DNA of 64,000 nucleotides from Parapusillimonas sp013416435 (GCF_052180245.1 NZ_CP197474.1:3162001-3226000); one strand, 5' to 3'; shown: positions 26,932-36,128, counted from the stretch's first letter. The notes: a model not told the origin generated them from the sequence alone. Translations and numbers: made by a program.

Positions 26932-27156
26932 GTGACAGGAATAAGCTGCAAGCAACAAAACTCATTTGACTGCGTGGTTAACTGCGCAGGATTGAATTCC
27001 GGAACTTCTACATCAGACAGCGATGCGCTGACCTGGGTCTACAGCGTCGCGTTGGTCTCAGGCGCTCTGCCAATCGCATTGGCGACTGTGATCGCGCGAC
27101 TGCTCATCAATGCAAAGCGAAGTGCGCAGGGTGCCGAAGGCAAATGGCTTGCTTAA
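26932..27156 (+). CDS. Doubtful small ORF with one hydrophobic segment
   Basis: 74 codons from a GTG preceded by CGGAG. A hydrophobic helix (about residues 34-60) sits between polar ends. Not recognised; it could be a remnant of a membrane protein gene. The 156 bases after it up to 27312 hold nothing I can support. Confidence 0.25.
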   Translation: MTGISCKQQNSFDCVVNCAGLNSGTSTSDSDALTWVYSVALVSGALPIALATVIARLLINAKRSAQGAEGKWLA

Positions 27157-27312
27157 GCGACCGCTCCATCGTCTCCAATGATGCTGCGGGATGGTGGTCT
27201 CCGGTTAGCGCCGGCATCTGGCAACCGACGCCCCATGAAAAGTGGCTCGCAGCGCATCCAAAGCCATCGAAATCGGTTTCTTGACAGGTCTTCGATTTGG
27301 ACTCAGGTCTCG

Positions 27313-27672
27313 TTATTGAGGTGAGGATGGCACTTCAAGCTTATCGGCATACTTAATCATGATGTCGCCCATGGCACGCATCATCTCGCCATGCATCTGC
27401 ATCATCACTTTGCCATTGGCGCCGCTAGCGGCGCTCATCATAGGGCAACTGCCCATCATCCCCATCATGCCGCCGCCCATCATGCCGTGATCTTTCATTG
27501 TGTCTGGCTTCATCTGACCCATCTGCGCCGCGTCACCATTTTGCATCATCCCTGGTCCAGCTCTCATGCCCGTGGTGGCGCCATCGCCGCTGGGAGTCGC
27601 TGCTACTCCCGCAACGCTTACGCCCAGCAAGAGCGCCGTAATGGGCGCAATAAATAGTGCTTTCATATTCAT
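27313..27672 (-). CDS. Methionine-rich periplasmic protein, copper-associated
   Basis: 119 residues with a cleavable signal (about 1-24) and a Met-rich body (MMGGGMMGMMGSCPMM and HGEMMRAMGDIM). Met clusters with one Cys suggest Cu(I) binding or buffering in the periplasm. Last gene of the minus-strand copper series. A purine-rich SD (AGGAGATCAAA) precedes the ATG. No named family is assigned. Confidence 0.7.
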   Translation of the reverse strand: MNMKALFIAPITALLLGVSVAGVAATPSGDGATTGMRAGPGMMQNGDAAQMGQMKPDTMKDHGMMGGGMMGMMGSCPMMSAASGANGKVMMQMHGEMMRAMGDIMIKYADKLEVPSSPQ

Positions 27673-27832
27673 TTTGATCTCCTAAATTCAAAAAATTGAC
27701 TTTTCACGAACCGGCTTGAACTTGTGGCGCAAGAGAGATGTAGGTGTGGAGGTGTAGTATCTTCCAGCGTCAGAGCAGCAAATGCGTACCAATCGTGGCG
27801 TACCCGGCTATATCGTTGCTCGTCTGTAGATT

Positions 27833-28249
27833 TTAGTCCTTAGAAAATGGTTTACCGTTAAAGTCGACAGTAACTAAATTGCCGTCCAGCTCCCCCATGC
27901 CCGGCGCATTCAACGGCATGCCAGGCGCCGACACGCCCTTCACCGACGAGTCAGCGAGCAACTTGTTGACTGCATTGGCGGGCACATGCCCTTCTATGAT
28001 CTGGCCGGTGGCGTTTACCACGCCTGTATGGCACGATCCAAGCTTTGGTGGCACACCGAGTTTTTGCTTGACTGAAGCCATGTCGGCTGTTTTGATCGCC
28101 GTAACATCAAAGCCAGCATCCCGCATATGCTCGACCCATCCGGTGCAGCAGCCGCAATTGGGGTCCTGATATACGGTAATGGCCGTGCCGGCAGCCTGTG
28201 CAAAGGATGACGCGACAGATAAGGCAGCCGCTGTTAGCCATAGTTTCAT
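27833..28249 (-). CDS. DUF411 periplasmic metal-binding protein
   Basis: DUF411-family protein of 138 residues with a signal peptide (about 1-20). The core has the thioredoxin-like DPNCGCCTGWVEHM cysteines and a later CHTG; PAPGM-type Met motifs lie near the C-terminus. DUF411 proteins are commonly linked with copper resistance and proposed to bind copper. Start ATG 28249 is preceded by AGCAGG; a longer frame to 28405 has no signal peptide at its start. Confidence 0.85.
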   Translation of the reverse strand: MKLWLTAAALSVASSFAQAAGTAITVYQDPNCGCCTGWVEHMRDAGFDVTAIKTADMASVKQKLGVPPKLGSCHTGVVNATGQIIEGHVPANAVNKLLADSSVKGVSAPGMPLNAPGMGELDGNLVTVDFNGKPFSKD

Positions 28250-28319
28250 GAAACCTGCTCCAGCAAAAATGTAGATCTTGAATGATTCATAGTATAGATA
28301 AAGACCACAACCAAGCAGC

Positions 28320-28793
28320 TTAGTTCTGCCGTTGCAAAGTAACTTCCTTCTGTGCCTCGAGAACCTTAGGAGGCCAAGTGCTCTTGATATAAGCCAGTAC
28401 CGCAATGATCTCCTGGTCGCTGAGGATGTCGCGATACGCGGGCATGTCGCTTACATAGCCTGGAGGTGCTGTCTTCCCAGGGACCAGACCGTTTTTCACC
28501 ATATCGACCAACATCGCATCGGGATGGTGCCAGGTATGGCCGGTCTTGTCATGGGGCGGTGCAGGTAGCCTGCCATTGGACATGCGTTCACGCCAGTTCG
28601 GCTGGCCTTGCAGGGCCTCGCCATGGCAGGCTGCGCAATTGTTCGCATAGATCGCCTTGCCCTGAATCACAAGGGAGGGGTCCGCAGGGTCGATGAATGC
28701 CGGGCCAGATGGCCGAATCGTGCTGTAAAGGACGGCGGCGGCTCCGATTATGACGACGCCAACCACTCCAAAGACCAATTTTCTCCGTGTCAT
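28320..28793 (-). CDS. Membrane-anchored c-type cytochrome
   Basis: Monoheme cytochrome c of 157 residues with an N-terminal anchor (about residues 5-25), heme site CAACH (Cys53, Cys56, His57) and probable axial Met in VSDMPAY. Located between the cupredoxin and DUF411 genes; it may exchange electrons with the multicopper oxidase or cupredoxin. Matured, by inference, by a Ccm pathway. Confidence 0.86.
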   Translation of the reverse strand: MTRRKLVFGVVGVVIIGAAAVLYSTIRPSGPAFIDPADPSLVIQGKAIYANNCAACHGEALQGQPNWRERMSNGRLPAPPHDKTGHTWHHPDAMLVDMVKNGLVPGKTAPPGYVSDMPAYRDILSDQEIIAVLAYIKSTWPPKVLEAQKEVTLQRQN

Positions 28794-28807
28794 TTGAATG
28801 CGCTAGA

Positions 28808-29317
28808 TCAGCTGACTTTTACCTTGCCGACCATTCCAGCTTCCATGTGCCCAGGAATCAGGCAAGCGAAATCGACAGTGCCCGCCTGGTCGAACTGCCA
28901 CACCAAGCCGCCAATCTTACCCGGGCCCAATGTGATCATATTCGGTTCCGAATGCTGCATCCCCGGCATTTTCTGCATTTCGGCCGCATGGGCCTTCAGA
29001 TCGGCAATGGAGCCGATCACCATTTCATGGGGGATTTTCCCAGTATTCTTGATAAAGAAGCGGACGGTCTCGCCGGCGCGGACCTGGATGTCACCAGGCG
29101 TAAACCGCATGGTGTCGTCCATCGTCAGTTCAATCGTGTGCGTAACTTTAGCCGGATCTCCAGGCTGACCAGTTGGCGAAGGTGCATTCGACATGGTGGA
29201 CATATCGTGACCGGGCATGCCGTGCGCCGGTGCGCCATGCCCCCCGCCATGGTTGCCGGCAGCTAATGCGAGGGTCGGAAGTACGCTCAAAGCCAGAATA
29301 GAAAGGGTCTTTTTCAT
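28808..29317 (-). CDS. Cupredoxin (plastocyanin/azurin-like, CopI-type)
   Basis: Secreted type 1 copper protein of 169 residues: signal peptide (about 1-19), His/Met-rich linker, then a cupredoxin fold. Copper ligands are visible in KIPHEMVIG (His) and DFACLIPGHMEAGM (Cys, His, Met). Resembles CopI-type periplasmic copper tolerance proteins. It sits just downstream of copB. Confidence 0.87.
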   Translation of the reverse strand: MKKTLSILALSVLPTLALAAGNHGGGHGAPAHGMPGHDMSTMSNAPSPTGQPGDPAKVTHTIELTMDDTMRFTPGDIQVRAGETVRFFIKNTGKIPHEMVIGSIADLKAHAAEMQKMPGMQHSEPNMITLGPGKIGGLVWQFDQAGTVDFACLIPGHMEAGMVGKVKVS

Positions 29318-29391
29318 ATCAATACTCTCTTGAGATTTGCTTTAGCAGGCTGCCTTTTCAAGCCGCCCATGTGAAAAGGTGAAAGGCGACT

Positions 29392-30618
29392 TCAGAAGCG
29401 AAAGCTCAAACCGGCCACAAAACGGGTTTCCTGCTTGGAGTCGCCCGCTGCCCGTGCGTAGTCCGCCGTTTTTCCAAACTTGCTGGACCATTCGACGCCA
29501 ACGTACGGGACAAACTGACGCGTGACTTCGTACTTGAGGCGCAAGCCCGCCGTGCCGTCTGTCAAGCCGCTGCCAATGCCCCAGCGTTCATCGTCCTTGC
29601 CATAGAAATTCACCTCGACGCTTGGTTGGAGGTACAGCTTCTGAGTCAGCAGGATGTCGTACTCGGCCTTCAGCGCCAAAGCGGTGCGGCCGCTCGAGCC
29701 AACATAGGCGGTGGCATCGACTTCAAACCAGTAAGGCGCTAACCCTTTAAAGCCAAATGCCAACCATTCCCGGTTCGGCACGCCTTGGCCATGATCGAAA
29801 CGAAAACCCAGTTCCGTATCCCAAAACGTAGAAACTGCATGGCGCCACAGAAGTTGTGTCTCAGACTCTTGCAGCTTACCGCCCGCCACTTCGCCTTCGG
29901 CCTTGATCACGGCGCGGTTGTAAGTGCTGCCGTACCAGGCCTCGCCTTCATAGGCCACCCATTCCTCGCCGCGCGCCCTGACGTATTCCAACCGGTCAAA
30001 ATTGACGGAGCCGAAGTTGTGCATGTCGGACATGACTAGCGCATCTGACGGCGGCAACGCATATTTTCCGGCATTGCGGACGTAGCCATCGGAGTACGCG
30101 TCCGGATCACGGGCATCCGGCGGCGGCGATCCGCCTTGCATTTGCATATCGCCGTGATCCATTTCGCCACTGCCATGATCCATCGCGCTCATGTCGTGGG
30201 CAGAGGCCGGCGCATTAGAACTCGACTGGCCGTGCATCATCCCCGGCATGGCGGAAGCATCTTCGCTCGTGCCAGCCTGCGTCATAGGCATCTTCATGGC
30301 TTCATGGCTTTGTGCTGGGACTTTCCCCGCACCATGGTCCATACCGGACATGTCCATCGAGCCGTGATCCATACCTGGCATACCCATTGAGCCATGATCC
30401 ATATCGGACATGTTCATGGAGCCGTGATTCATGCCTGGAGCTGTCGCCGGTGCACTCGCCTTTGACGGCTCAGAGGTGTGGCCGGCATGGCCCGCATGCG
30501 TCTGCGCATAGGCAAGCACGGGCATCACTCCCACTGTAGCGATGGTCGCCGCAAGAAACTTCTTCTTCAATTGATTGTTCATGACCGGGATGCCTAACGT
30601 GTCGTTCATTGTCTTCAT
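29392..30618 (-). CDS. copB: CopB, outer-membrane copper resistance protein
   Basis: PcoB/CopB-type outer-membrane protein, about 408 residues. A signal sequence is followed by a Met/His-rich segment with repeated MDHGSM units, then a beta-rich C-terminal domain ending in Phe (VAGLSFRF). Start at 30618 overlaps the copA stop (ATGA), implying coupling; ATG 30582 would give a cleaner signal peptide and is an alternative. Works with CopA to sequester or handle periplasmic copper. Confidence 0.9.
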   Translation of the reverse strand: MKTMNDTLGIPVMNNQLKKKFLAATIATVGVMPVLAYAQTHAGHAGHTSEPSKASAPATAPGMNHGSMNMSDMDHGSMGMPGMDHGSMDMSGMDHGAGKVPAQSHEAMKMPMTQAGTSEDASAMPGMMHGQSSSNAPASAHDMSAMDHGSGEMDHGDMQMQGGSPPPDARDPDAYSDGYVRNAGKYALPPSDALVMSDMHNFGSVNFDRLEYVRARGEEWVAYEGEAWYGSTYNRAVIKAEGEVAGGKLQESETQLLWRHAVSTFWDTELGFRFDHGQGVPNREWLAFGFKGLAPYWFEVDATAYVGSSGRTALALKAEYDILLTQKLYLQPSVEVNFYGKDDERWGIGSGLTDGTAGLRLKYEVTRQFVPYVGVEWSSKFGKTADYARAAGDSKQETRFVAGLSFRF

Positions 30619-32477
30619 GCCACCACCACTTCGCGAAACATCCCTGCATCCATATGCAACATCAGATGGCAATGCCACGCCCAGCGTCCGAGCGCATCGG
30701 CGGTCACAAGAAAGCTGATACGCTGAGCAGGCTGCACGGGTATCGTGTGGCGTCGCGCCTGAAATTGGCCGTCTGGCGTTTCCAGCTCACTCCACATCCC
30801 GTGCAGATGCATGGGGTGCGTCATCATGGTGTCGTTGTGCAAGATGACTCTGACCCGTTCGCCATAACGGAAATGAACCGGGGTTGATTTTCCGAACTCG
30901 ACGCCATCGAACGACCAGGTATAGCGCTCCATATTGCCGGTCAAATGGAGCTCGATTTCACGCTCTGCGCCGCGCGGGTCCATTGGCCCGCCCACGGTGT
31001 GCAAATCGGACAGCGTTAGCACGCGTCGGCCGTTATTGCGCAGACCGATGCCTGGGTCGTCTAGGTTGGTACGAGGCATGTCGACCCGCATATCGGTGCT
31101 TGCGCCGTACTCGGTCCTGGCATGGCGCACCTGAGGGCTGGCGCCGGCCGCAGACATCGCGCCGTGGTCCATGCCTGACATGCCTGCGTGATTCATACCT
31201 TGCATGCTGCCGTGATTCATCCCAGCCATATTCCCGTGGCCCATTCCGGTCATGCCTCCATGGTTCATGCCACCGGACGATTGGCTGGCTGCGCCATGAT
31301 TCATTCCTGCCATGCCCCCGCCCATAGCGCCCATCATGTCCGCCATGGTCAACCATTCCACGGGGTCAAGCGCCGGTACTGGCGCTTCGAGACCAGCATG
31401 CGTGGCTAGCGTACCGCGCGCATATCCCGTGCGGTCCATTGCTTGCGCATAAACGGTGTAAGCGTCGTCCTTCGGCTGCACCAGTACATCGTAGGTTTCC
31501 CCGGGCCCGAATCGGAACTCGTCCACCGTAACGGGCTCCACATTGACCCCGTCGGCTTGAACGACGGTCAACTGAAGGCCCGGGATGCGTACATCGTAGA
31601 AAGTATTAGCCGCGCCGTTGATAAAGCGCAGCCGCACCCGCTCTCCAGGTCGAAATAGCCCCGTCCAGTTGCCCGCTGGCGTCGTACCATTCATCAGGTA
31701 GGTCAGCACGTTCGCGGACAGATCGGCCAAATCCGTGGGGCTCATGCGCATCTCGTTCCACATCTTGCGCTTGTCGATAGCCGCTTTCAGGCCCATCTGG
31801 GAGGCATCCTGAAAGAAATCGACGGCCGTGGGCTGGTTGTAGTTGTAGTAGTCGCCCTGCATCTTGAGCTTGGCCAGGACCCGCATCGGATCCTCGTCGG
31901 TCCAATCAGAGAGTTGGACGACGTACTCGCGATCGGCCCGTATGGGGTCAGCTTGCGCCGGGTCGATAATGATCGCCCCATAGACCCCTGTGGCCTCTTG
32001 CATGCCCGAGTGCGAGTGATACCAATACGTGCCGCTTTGCTGCACTTTAAACCGATACGTGAACGTTTCGCCGGGCGGGATCCCCGTAAAGCTGATCCCG
32101 GGCACTCCGTCCATCTGAAACGGCAGGATGATGCCGTGCCAATGGATTGAGGTGGTTTCGTTCAGGCGGTTCTTGACGCGAATGGTGATGGTATCCCCCT
32201 CACGCCAACGCAACGTGGGCGCCGGCAGCGAGCCATTGACCGTCGTCGCCATACGAGGGCTACCAGTGAAATTCACGGGTGATTCACCGATCTCCAGATT
32301 GAACTGGGTCCCAGTCAGTACAGCGGCTGAACCAGTACTCGTTCCGCCCGATTGCATTCCAGTGGCACGGGCAAATGGCGACAGGCCCAGCAACACGCCT
32401 CCGGCCACAAGGCCTTGCACAAAACGGCGGCGAGGTACGGCCGGGAGGGGAACGGCTAGCGTAGTAGAGCGTTTCAC
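30615..32477 (-). CDS. copA: CopA/PcoA periplasmic multicopper oxidase
   Basis: Multicopper oxidase of 620 residues. A twin-arginine signal (PRRRFVQG, about residues 15-22) implies folded export. Copper-binding blocks are SIHWHGIILP, WYHSHSGMQ, HPMHLHGMW and WAWHCHLMLHMDAGM. A Met/His-rich insert of MDHGSM/MNHGSM-type units lies around residues 390-445. It oxidises Cu(I) in the periplasm. Presumably transcribed from the CopR-boxed promoter about 120 bp upstream. Confidence 0.95.
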   Translation of the reverse strand: MKRSTTLAVPLPAVPRRRFVQGLVAGGVLLGLSPFARATGMQSGGTSTGSAAVLTGTQFNLEIGESPVNFTGSPRMATTVNGSLPAPTLRWREGDTITIRVKNRLNETTSIHWHGIILPFQMDGVPGISFTGIPPGETFTYRFKVQQSGTYWYHSHSGMQEATGVYGAIIIDPAQADPIRADREYVVQLSDWTDEDPMRVLAKLKMQGDYYNYNQPTAVDFFQDASQMGLKAAIDKRKMWNEMRMSPTDLADLSANVLTYLMNGTTPAGNWTGLFRPGERVRLRFINGAANTFYDVRIPGLQLTVVQADGVNVEPVTVDEFRFGPGETYDVLVQPKDDAYTVYAQAMDRTGYARGTLATHAGLEAPVPALDPVEWLTMADMMGAMGGGMAGMNHGAASQSSGGMNHGGMTGMGHGNMAGMNHGSMQGMNHAGMSGMDHGAMSAAGASPQVRHARTEYGASTDMRVDMPRTNLDDPGIGLRNNGRRVLTLSDLHTVGGPMDPRGAEREIELHLTGNMERYTWSFDGVEFGKSTPVHFRYGERVRVILHNDTMMTHPMHLHGMWSELETPDGQFQARRHTIPVQPAQRISFLVTADALGRWAWHCHLMLHMDAGMFREVVVA

Positions 32478-32594
32478 GCGGAGAGAATCCTGTAGTAAGT
32501 CGTTATTAGAAACGGCGTCTGCCAGTTCAATTGAAGCGACAGGGCGTCATTTCTTAACTTTAATCAAGTAGAGCTGTCGCACTAATGACGGCTC

Positions 32595-32612
32595 CATTAC
32601 TTTTTTGTAATC
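32595..32612 (-). promoter_or_regulatory. Putative CopR box 2 (copAB promoter)
   Basis: Reads CATTACTTTTTTGTAATC on the + strand, a near-palindromic 18-bp element 118 bp upstream of the minus-strand copA start. Same consensus as the boxes at 23857, 35102 and 36111. Confidence 0.75.
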
Positions 32613-32638
32613 CATGGACCGGATCGCACCCCGGGCCA

Positions 32639-34597
32639 TTAGAGAGGTATTGCGGAATCCAATGAACGCAAAAATTTCTTTGGCGCCTGAAACCCGATGA
32701 CTTGGTAATCGATCTCCATACCCTGTCTATCGAAAAAGACGATGCCGGGGGGGCCGAACAACTCAAAACGTTTAAGCAGTGCCTGATGGTCTGCGTTGTT
32801 TGCCGTCACATCGGCCTTAAGCAGCACAACGTCTTTGAGACGCTTTCTTACCTGAGCGTCTGTAAACGTGAAACGCTCCATTTCCTTGCATGAGATGCAC
32901 CAATCTGCCCAGAAATCGAGCATGATGTAGCGACCTTCGGCCGCTTGGACTTCGGACTCGAGGTCAGCAAGGCTCGCAACTTTTTTAAACTTCAGCTCGG
33001 GCGAGCCGATATTTTGCGCGGCTGAAGCACCTGGAACTCTTAAACCGTCCAGCGGCTGCAGAACATCGCGGCCGCCTGACAGCACGCCAATGAGCAACGC
33101 AAGGCCCGAAACGAGTGCAATGACCCCAACCCCTTTGCCCAAACGCACAAAGCCAGGCGAGCCGTCAGGCAGGGGATCCAATGCCCTCAGGTACATCGCG
33201 GAAATAATGAGCAAGACCGCCCATAAGCTCATATGGACGACAGCAGGTATGACCGGGGAAATCAGGTAGATGGCCACAGCCAGCATCGTGACGCCAAAAA
33301 AGTGCTGCACGGACTTCATCCACGGACCAGCTTTTGGCAACAGTGCGCCCGCTGTGGTGCCAAAAATCAGAAGCGGGACCCCCATCCCTATGGCGAGCGA
33401 GAAAAGCGCCAAACCACCCAGCACAATATCTCCTGTCTGCCCAATGTAAAGCAGTGCTCCAGCCAGCGGCGCCGCAACGCATGGCCCGACAATAATGGCG
33501 GACAACACACCCATAACGGATACGCTCAAGACCCTGCCGCCGGCAGACCGGTTTGCGGCGCCCGCTAGGCGGGTCTGAATGGAAGCGGGTATCTGCAGCT
33601 GATAAAAACCGAACATGGAAAGCGCGAGCAGCACGAAGACGGCGGCAAAACTGCCCAGCACCCATGGGTTTTGCAGGTAGGCCGAGAGCATTGTGCCCGC
33701 TAACCCTGCGCCCACACCGGCGAGCGCATAGGTAACGGCCATGGCCATCACATAAACCAAAGAAAGGCCAAACGCATGGCGGCGGCTTATCGAGCGCCCT
33801 TGCCCAATAATCATTCCCGACAGAATTGGAATCATGGGAAGCATGCAGGGCGTAAACGCCAGAACCAAGCCAAACCCAAAGAATGCAGCAATGAGCGCCC
33901 ACGCATTATCTTGGGCGAATAGATCTCGAATGAGGTTCGTCTCCGACACCGGGACCTCAGCTGCGCTCTGGGCTCCGCTGCTACGTGCCGGTGCTGGCAT
34001 GGGGCTCACATCGCCAGAGTCGGAACTTGAGTCAGCTACCCCGACAAGGGGTACGGACAGCGTCTTCTCTATCGGCGGATAGCAGACACCGGTGGGATCG
34101 TTACAGCCTTGATAGGACGCTTGCAGAACCAGCGCCTCCGAAATGGATCCGGACGGGCGATTCAACGTAATTGGGATCTGAACGGACCCGTAGTACACCT
34201 GGACCTGACCGAAGGTGGGATCATCCTTGACCTTACCTTCAGGCAGCACGACGTTCTTGATCGCTGCGTCGGACGACTCCTGAAGATCAAACGCGATCCT
34301 GTCCCGATAAAGATAATAGCCCTCTGCTGCAGTGAGCATCGCGACCAGCGTATCGGCGTCGCGGGCCCTCACGAAGACTTTGAACGCTTCGTCTGGCGGC
34401 AAGAGCTCTTGGTTAGCACCCTCATCACCAAACCAATCACGCAAAGAATCGAAGAGGCCCTGAGTCGAGGAGCCAGAGTCTGAGGCCGTAATACTCGTGG
34501 AGCTGGCCGGTATTGCAGAGAATTCCGCTGGACTAATACCAGGTAGCCACGCCAGTGACAGTACGAGCAGGGCTGTCATCAAACGGATCGATTTCAC
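32639..34597 (-). CDS. dsbD: DsbD, thiol:disulfide interchange protein
   Basis: Three-domain transmembrane reductant of 652 residues. N-terminal periplasmic domain with CNDPTGVCYPP cysteines, eight-helix core with TPCMLPM and GPCVAAPLAG cysteines, C-terminal thioredoxin domain with WADWCISC. It transfers electrons from cytoplasmic thioredoxin to periplasmic partners and in copper clusters is thought to keep cysteines reduced. GTG start at 34597, one base after the preceding small gene's stop. Confidence 0.93.
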   Translation of the reverse strand: MKSIRLMTALLVLSLAWLPGISPAEFSAIPASSTSITASDSGSSTQGLFDSLRDWFGDEGANQELLPPDEAFKVFVRARDADTLVAMLTAAEGYYLYRDRIAFDLQESSDAAIKNVVLPEGKVKDDPTFGQVQVYYGSVQIPITLNRPSGSISEALVLQASYQGCNDPTGVCYPPIEKTLSVPLVGVADSSSDSGDVSPMPAPARSSGAQSAAEVPVSETNLIRDLFAQDNAWALIAAFFGFGLVLAFTPCMLPMIPILSGMIIGQGRSISRRHAFGLSLVYVMAMAVTYALAGVGAGLAGTMLSAYLQNPWVLGSFAAVFVLLALSMFGFYQLQIPASIQTRLAGAANRSAGGRVLSVSVMGVLSAIIVGPCVAAPLAGALLYIGQTGDIVLGGLALFSLAIGMGVPLLIFGTTAGALLPKAGPWMKSVQHFFGVTMLAVAIYLISPVIPAVVHMSLWAVLLIISAMYLRALDPLPDGSPGFVRLGKGVGVIALVSGLALLIGVLSGGRDVLQPLDGLRVPGASAAQNIGSPELKFKKVASLADLESEVQAAEGRYIMLDFWADWCISCKEMERFTFTDAQVRKRLKDVVLLKADVTANNADHQALLKRFELFGPPGIVFFDRQGMEIDYQVIGFQAPKKFLRSLDSAIPL

Positions 34598-34598
34598 T

Positions 34599-34727
34599 TC
34601 AACTACTCATCATCCAAAACATCATAATGCCCATGAAAACGAAGGCGAAAATGGCGACCAAGCCAATTGCCGCTAGTGCTAGGAGGACTATTCGCGTGAG
34701 TCTGGTCCCCATGGTCCGCTCAAGCAT
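34599..34727 (-). CDS. 42-residue membrane protein between DUF2933 and dsbD
   Basis: Short ORF (42 residues) with one strongly hydrophobic helix (about 12-36) and a Met-rich end (MGIMMFWMMSS). Its ATG overlaps the DUF2933 stop (TGATG) and dsbD starts one base after its stop, so it is almost certainly translated in the same unit. Met clusters suggest a copper-related role; no family recognised. Confidence 0.65.
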   Translation of the reverse strand: MLERTMGTRLTRIVLLALAAIGLVAIFAFVFMGIMMFWMMSS

Positions 34728-35011
34728 CAAGGCGCTTTACGACGGTTCAGCGGACGCGGGTGCCCGCCGGCATTAGTCCCTTCCAGTAGTGGTGCTTGAG
34801 TGGGTCTACCGTTCTTTGAACCGTTATCGCTGTGACACGACTGCATGCCTTTCATCATGAAAAACATCATCAGCGGACAGATCAAAAAGAATAAGAATGG
34901 GCTCACCGCAGCAATCCACTCCCGCGCGTCAGGCAAGGCCGCGTACGCCACTGCAATCAGCGCGGCCAGTCCGAGGCCGCCTTTCAACATCGCTTTCATA
35001 TCGCATTTCAT
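34727..35011 (-). CDS. DUF2933 small membrane protein
   Basis: 94 residues with two hydrophobic helices and the family end FLICPLMMFFMMKGMQSCH; the C-terminal tail is polar. DUF2933 genes recur in copper/silver resistance clusters, function unknown. GGAGAG precedes the ATG. First gene of a DUF2933 - small protein - dsbD unit preceded by CopR box 3. Confidence 0.85.
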   Translation of the reverse strand: MKCDMKAMLKGGLGLAALIAVAYAALPDAREWIAAVSPFLFFLICPLMMFFMMKGMQSCHSDNGSKNGRPTQAPLLEGTNAGGHPRPLNRRKAP

Positions 35012-35101
35012 TGTGGGCTCTCCTTGTACTTGCGTCGCTGGAGCTCAATCTAGCGACGAGCTCACTGTAACGGTCCGTCGCTGTCAGAAAGATGGCGTGG
35101 G

Positions 35102-35119
35102 CATTACATCTTTGTCATC
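35102..35119. promoter_or_regulatory. Putative CopR box 3
   Basis: CATTACATCTTTGTCATC, 91 bp upstream of the DUF2933 start (minus) and about 200 bp upstream of the HMA chaperone gene (plus). Same element as boxes 1, 2 and 4. Confidence 0.7.
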
Positions 35120-35322
35120 TTTGGAGAAGAGCTCAGGGAAGCAATAATTTAGTTGCTATATGTACAAAGCACTCGTATTGCTTTAATTGCACCGCCTTGC
35201 GCGGGGCAAAGCATTCTCTATTTACAACGGGCCGCAAAAACCACGGTATCTGTTGACATTGCCACTATGGGAATGTTTAACCTACAGTTATTCGGTTTGA
35301 TGAGTAACGAAGAGAGGAAAAA

Positions 35323-35523
35323 ATGATTCAGTTTGAAGTAAACGACATGACCTGTGGACACTGCGTGGGCGCTGTCACTGCGGCTGTCAAAGACGCCGCA
35401 CCCGAAGCTACCATTTCGATTGACCTGGCCGAACACGCCGTACGCGTGGAAGGGGCTCGTGATGCAGGCGTAGTAGAACAAGCTATTCGCGCGGCGGGTT
35501 ACAGTCCGTCGCGTAAAGCTTAA
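35323..35523 (+). CDS. copZ: HMA-domain copper chaperone (CopZ-like)
   Basis: Cytosolic metallochaperone of 66 residues consisting of one HMA domain with DMTCGHC (Cys11 and Cys14). Likely passes Cu(I) to an exporting ATPase; a useful partner because the island's copper ATPase lacks HMA domains. GAGAGG lies 7 nt upstream of the ATG. Confidence 0.9.
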   Translation: MIQFEVNDMTCGHCVGAVTAAVKDAAPEATISIDLAEHAVRVEGARDAGVVEQAIRAAGYSPSRKA

Positions 35524-35612
35524 AAAGGCCAAGGTGCTGTGATGCGCCCTGGCCTCAATCTTTGGTTTGCCCGCACCATTCATGAGGGCAGGGGCCCTGC
35601 TTGTTAGGCCGC

Positions 35613-35948
35613 TCAGGCCATCTGCGCCATCCGCCTGCACTCTTCAGCACATCTGCGGCAAGCCTCGGCGCAGCGCTGGCAGTGGTCCATTTGGTGTTTG
35701 GCGCATTCGTCTCCGCAGGCTTGGCAAACATCCGCGCACAGACGGCAAAGCGCTTGGGCGAATTCACTTCCCCGAGCCATATAACTGGCCGCCATGCGGC
35801 AAATTTGTGCGCAATCCATGTCCAGCTTTATGCAGCGCGCCATGCTTTTAACGTCCTGTTCTCCGAGGCATGAAACGGCGCAGTGGTCGCACTCCGTAGC
35901 GCAGGCATAACAAGCGTCTATGCATGATTGAAACTTTTCATGAGGCAT
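35613..35948 (-). CDS. Cys-rich four-helix-bundle copper storage protein (Csp-like)
   Basis: 111-residue helical protein with 19 cysteines in CxxC/CxxxC spacing along the helices (for example CIDACYACATECDHC), as in Csp copper storage proteins that line a bundle with Cu(I) thiolates. No signal peptide, so it is cytosolic (Csp3-like). Start ATG 35948 follows GGAG by 7 nt; a TTG at 35960 is less likely. Divergent from copR across a shared region containing CopR box 4. Confidence 0.88.
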   Translation of the reverse strand: MPHEKFQSCIDACYACATECDHCAVSCLGEQDVKSMARCIKLDMDCAQICRMAASYMARGSEFAQALCRLCADVCQACGDECAKHQMDHCQRCAEACRRCAEECRRMAQMA

Positions 35949-36110
35949 ATCGATCTCCAACGAGGTTGAGGTGTGATCATCATGTGGCCACCGTCATGCG
36001 GAGCCACTTCCCTCATGCAGCAACTTGGATGCCGTACGCGCAGTAATTTGCCTATAAATGCTGGCATTTCCGTTCAAACTCAGCTCTGCGCGTGACGGCT
36101 TCTGCCCCGG

Positions 36111-36128
36111 CATTACACTTTTGTAATC
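36111..36128 (+). promoter_or_regulatory. Putative CopR box 4 (copRS / Csp region)
   Basis: CATTACACTTTTGTAATC, a near-perfect inverted repeat, 105 bp upstream of copR and 163 bp upstream of the divergent Csp-like gene. Suggests autoregulation of the two-component system. Confidence 0.75.
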
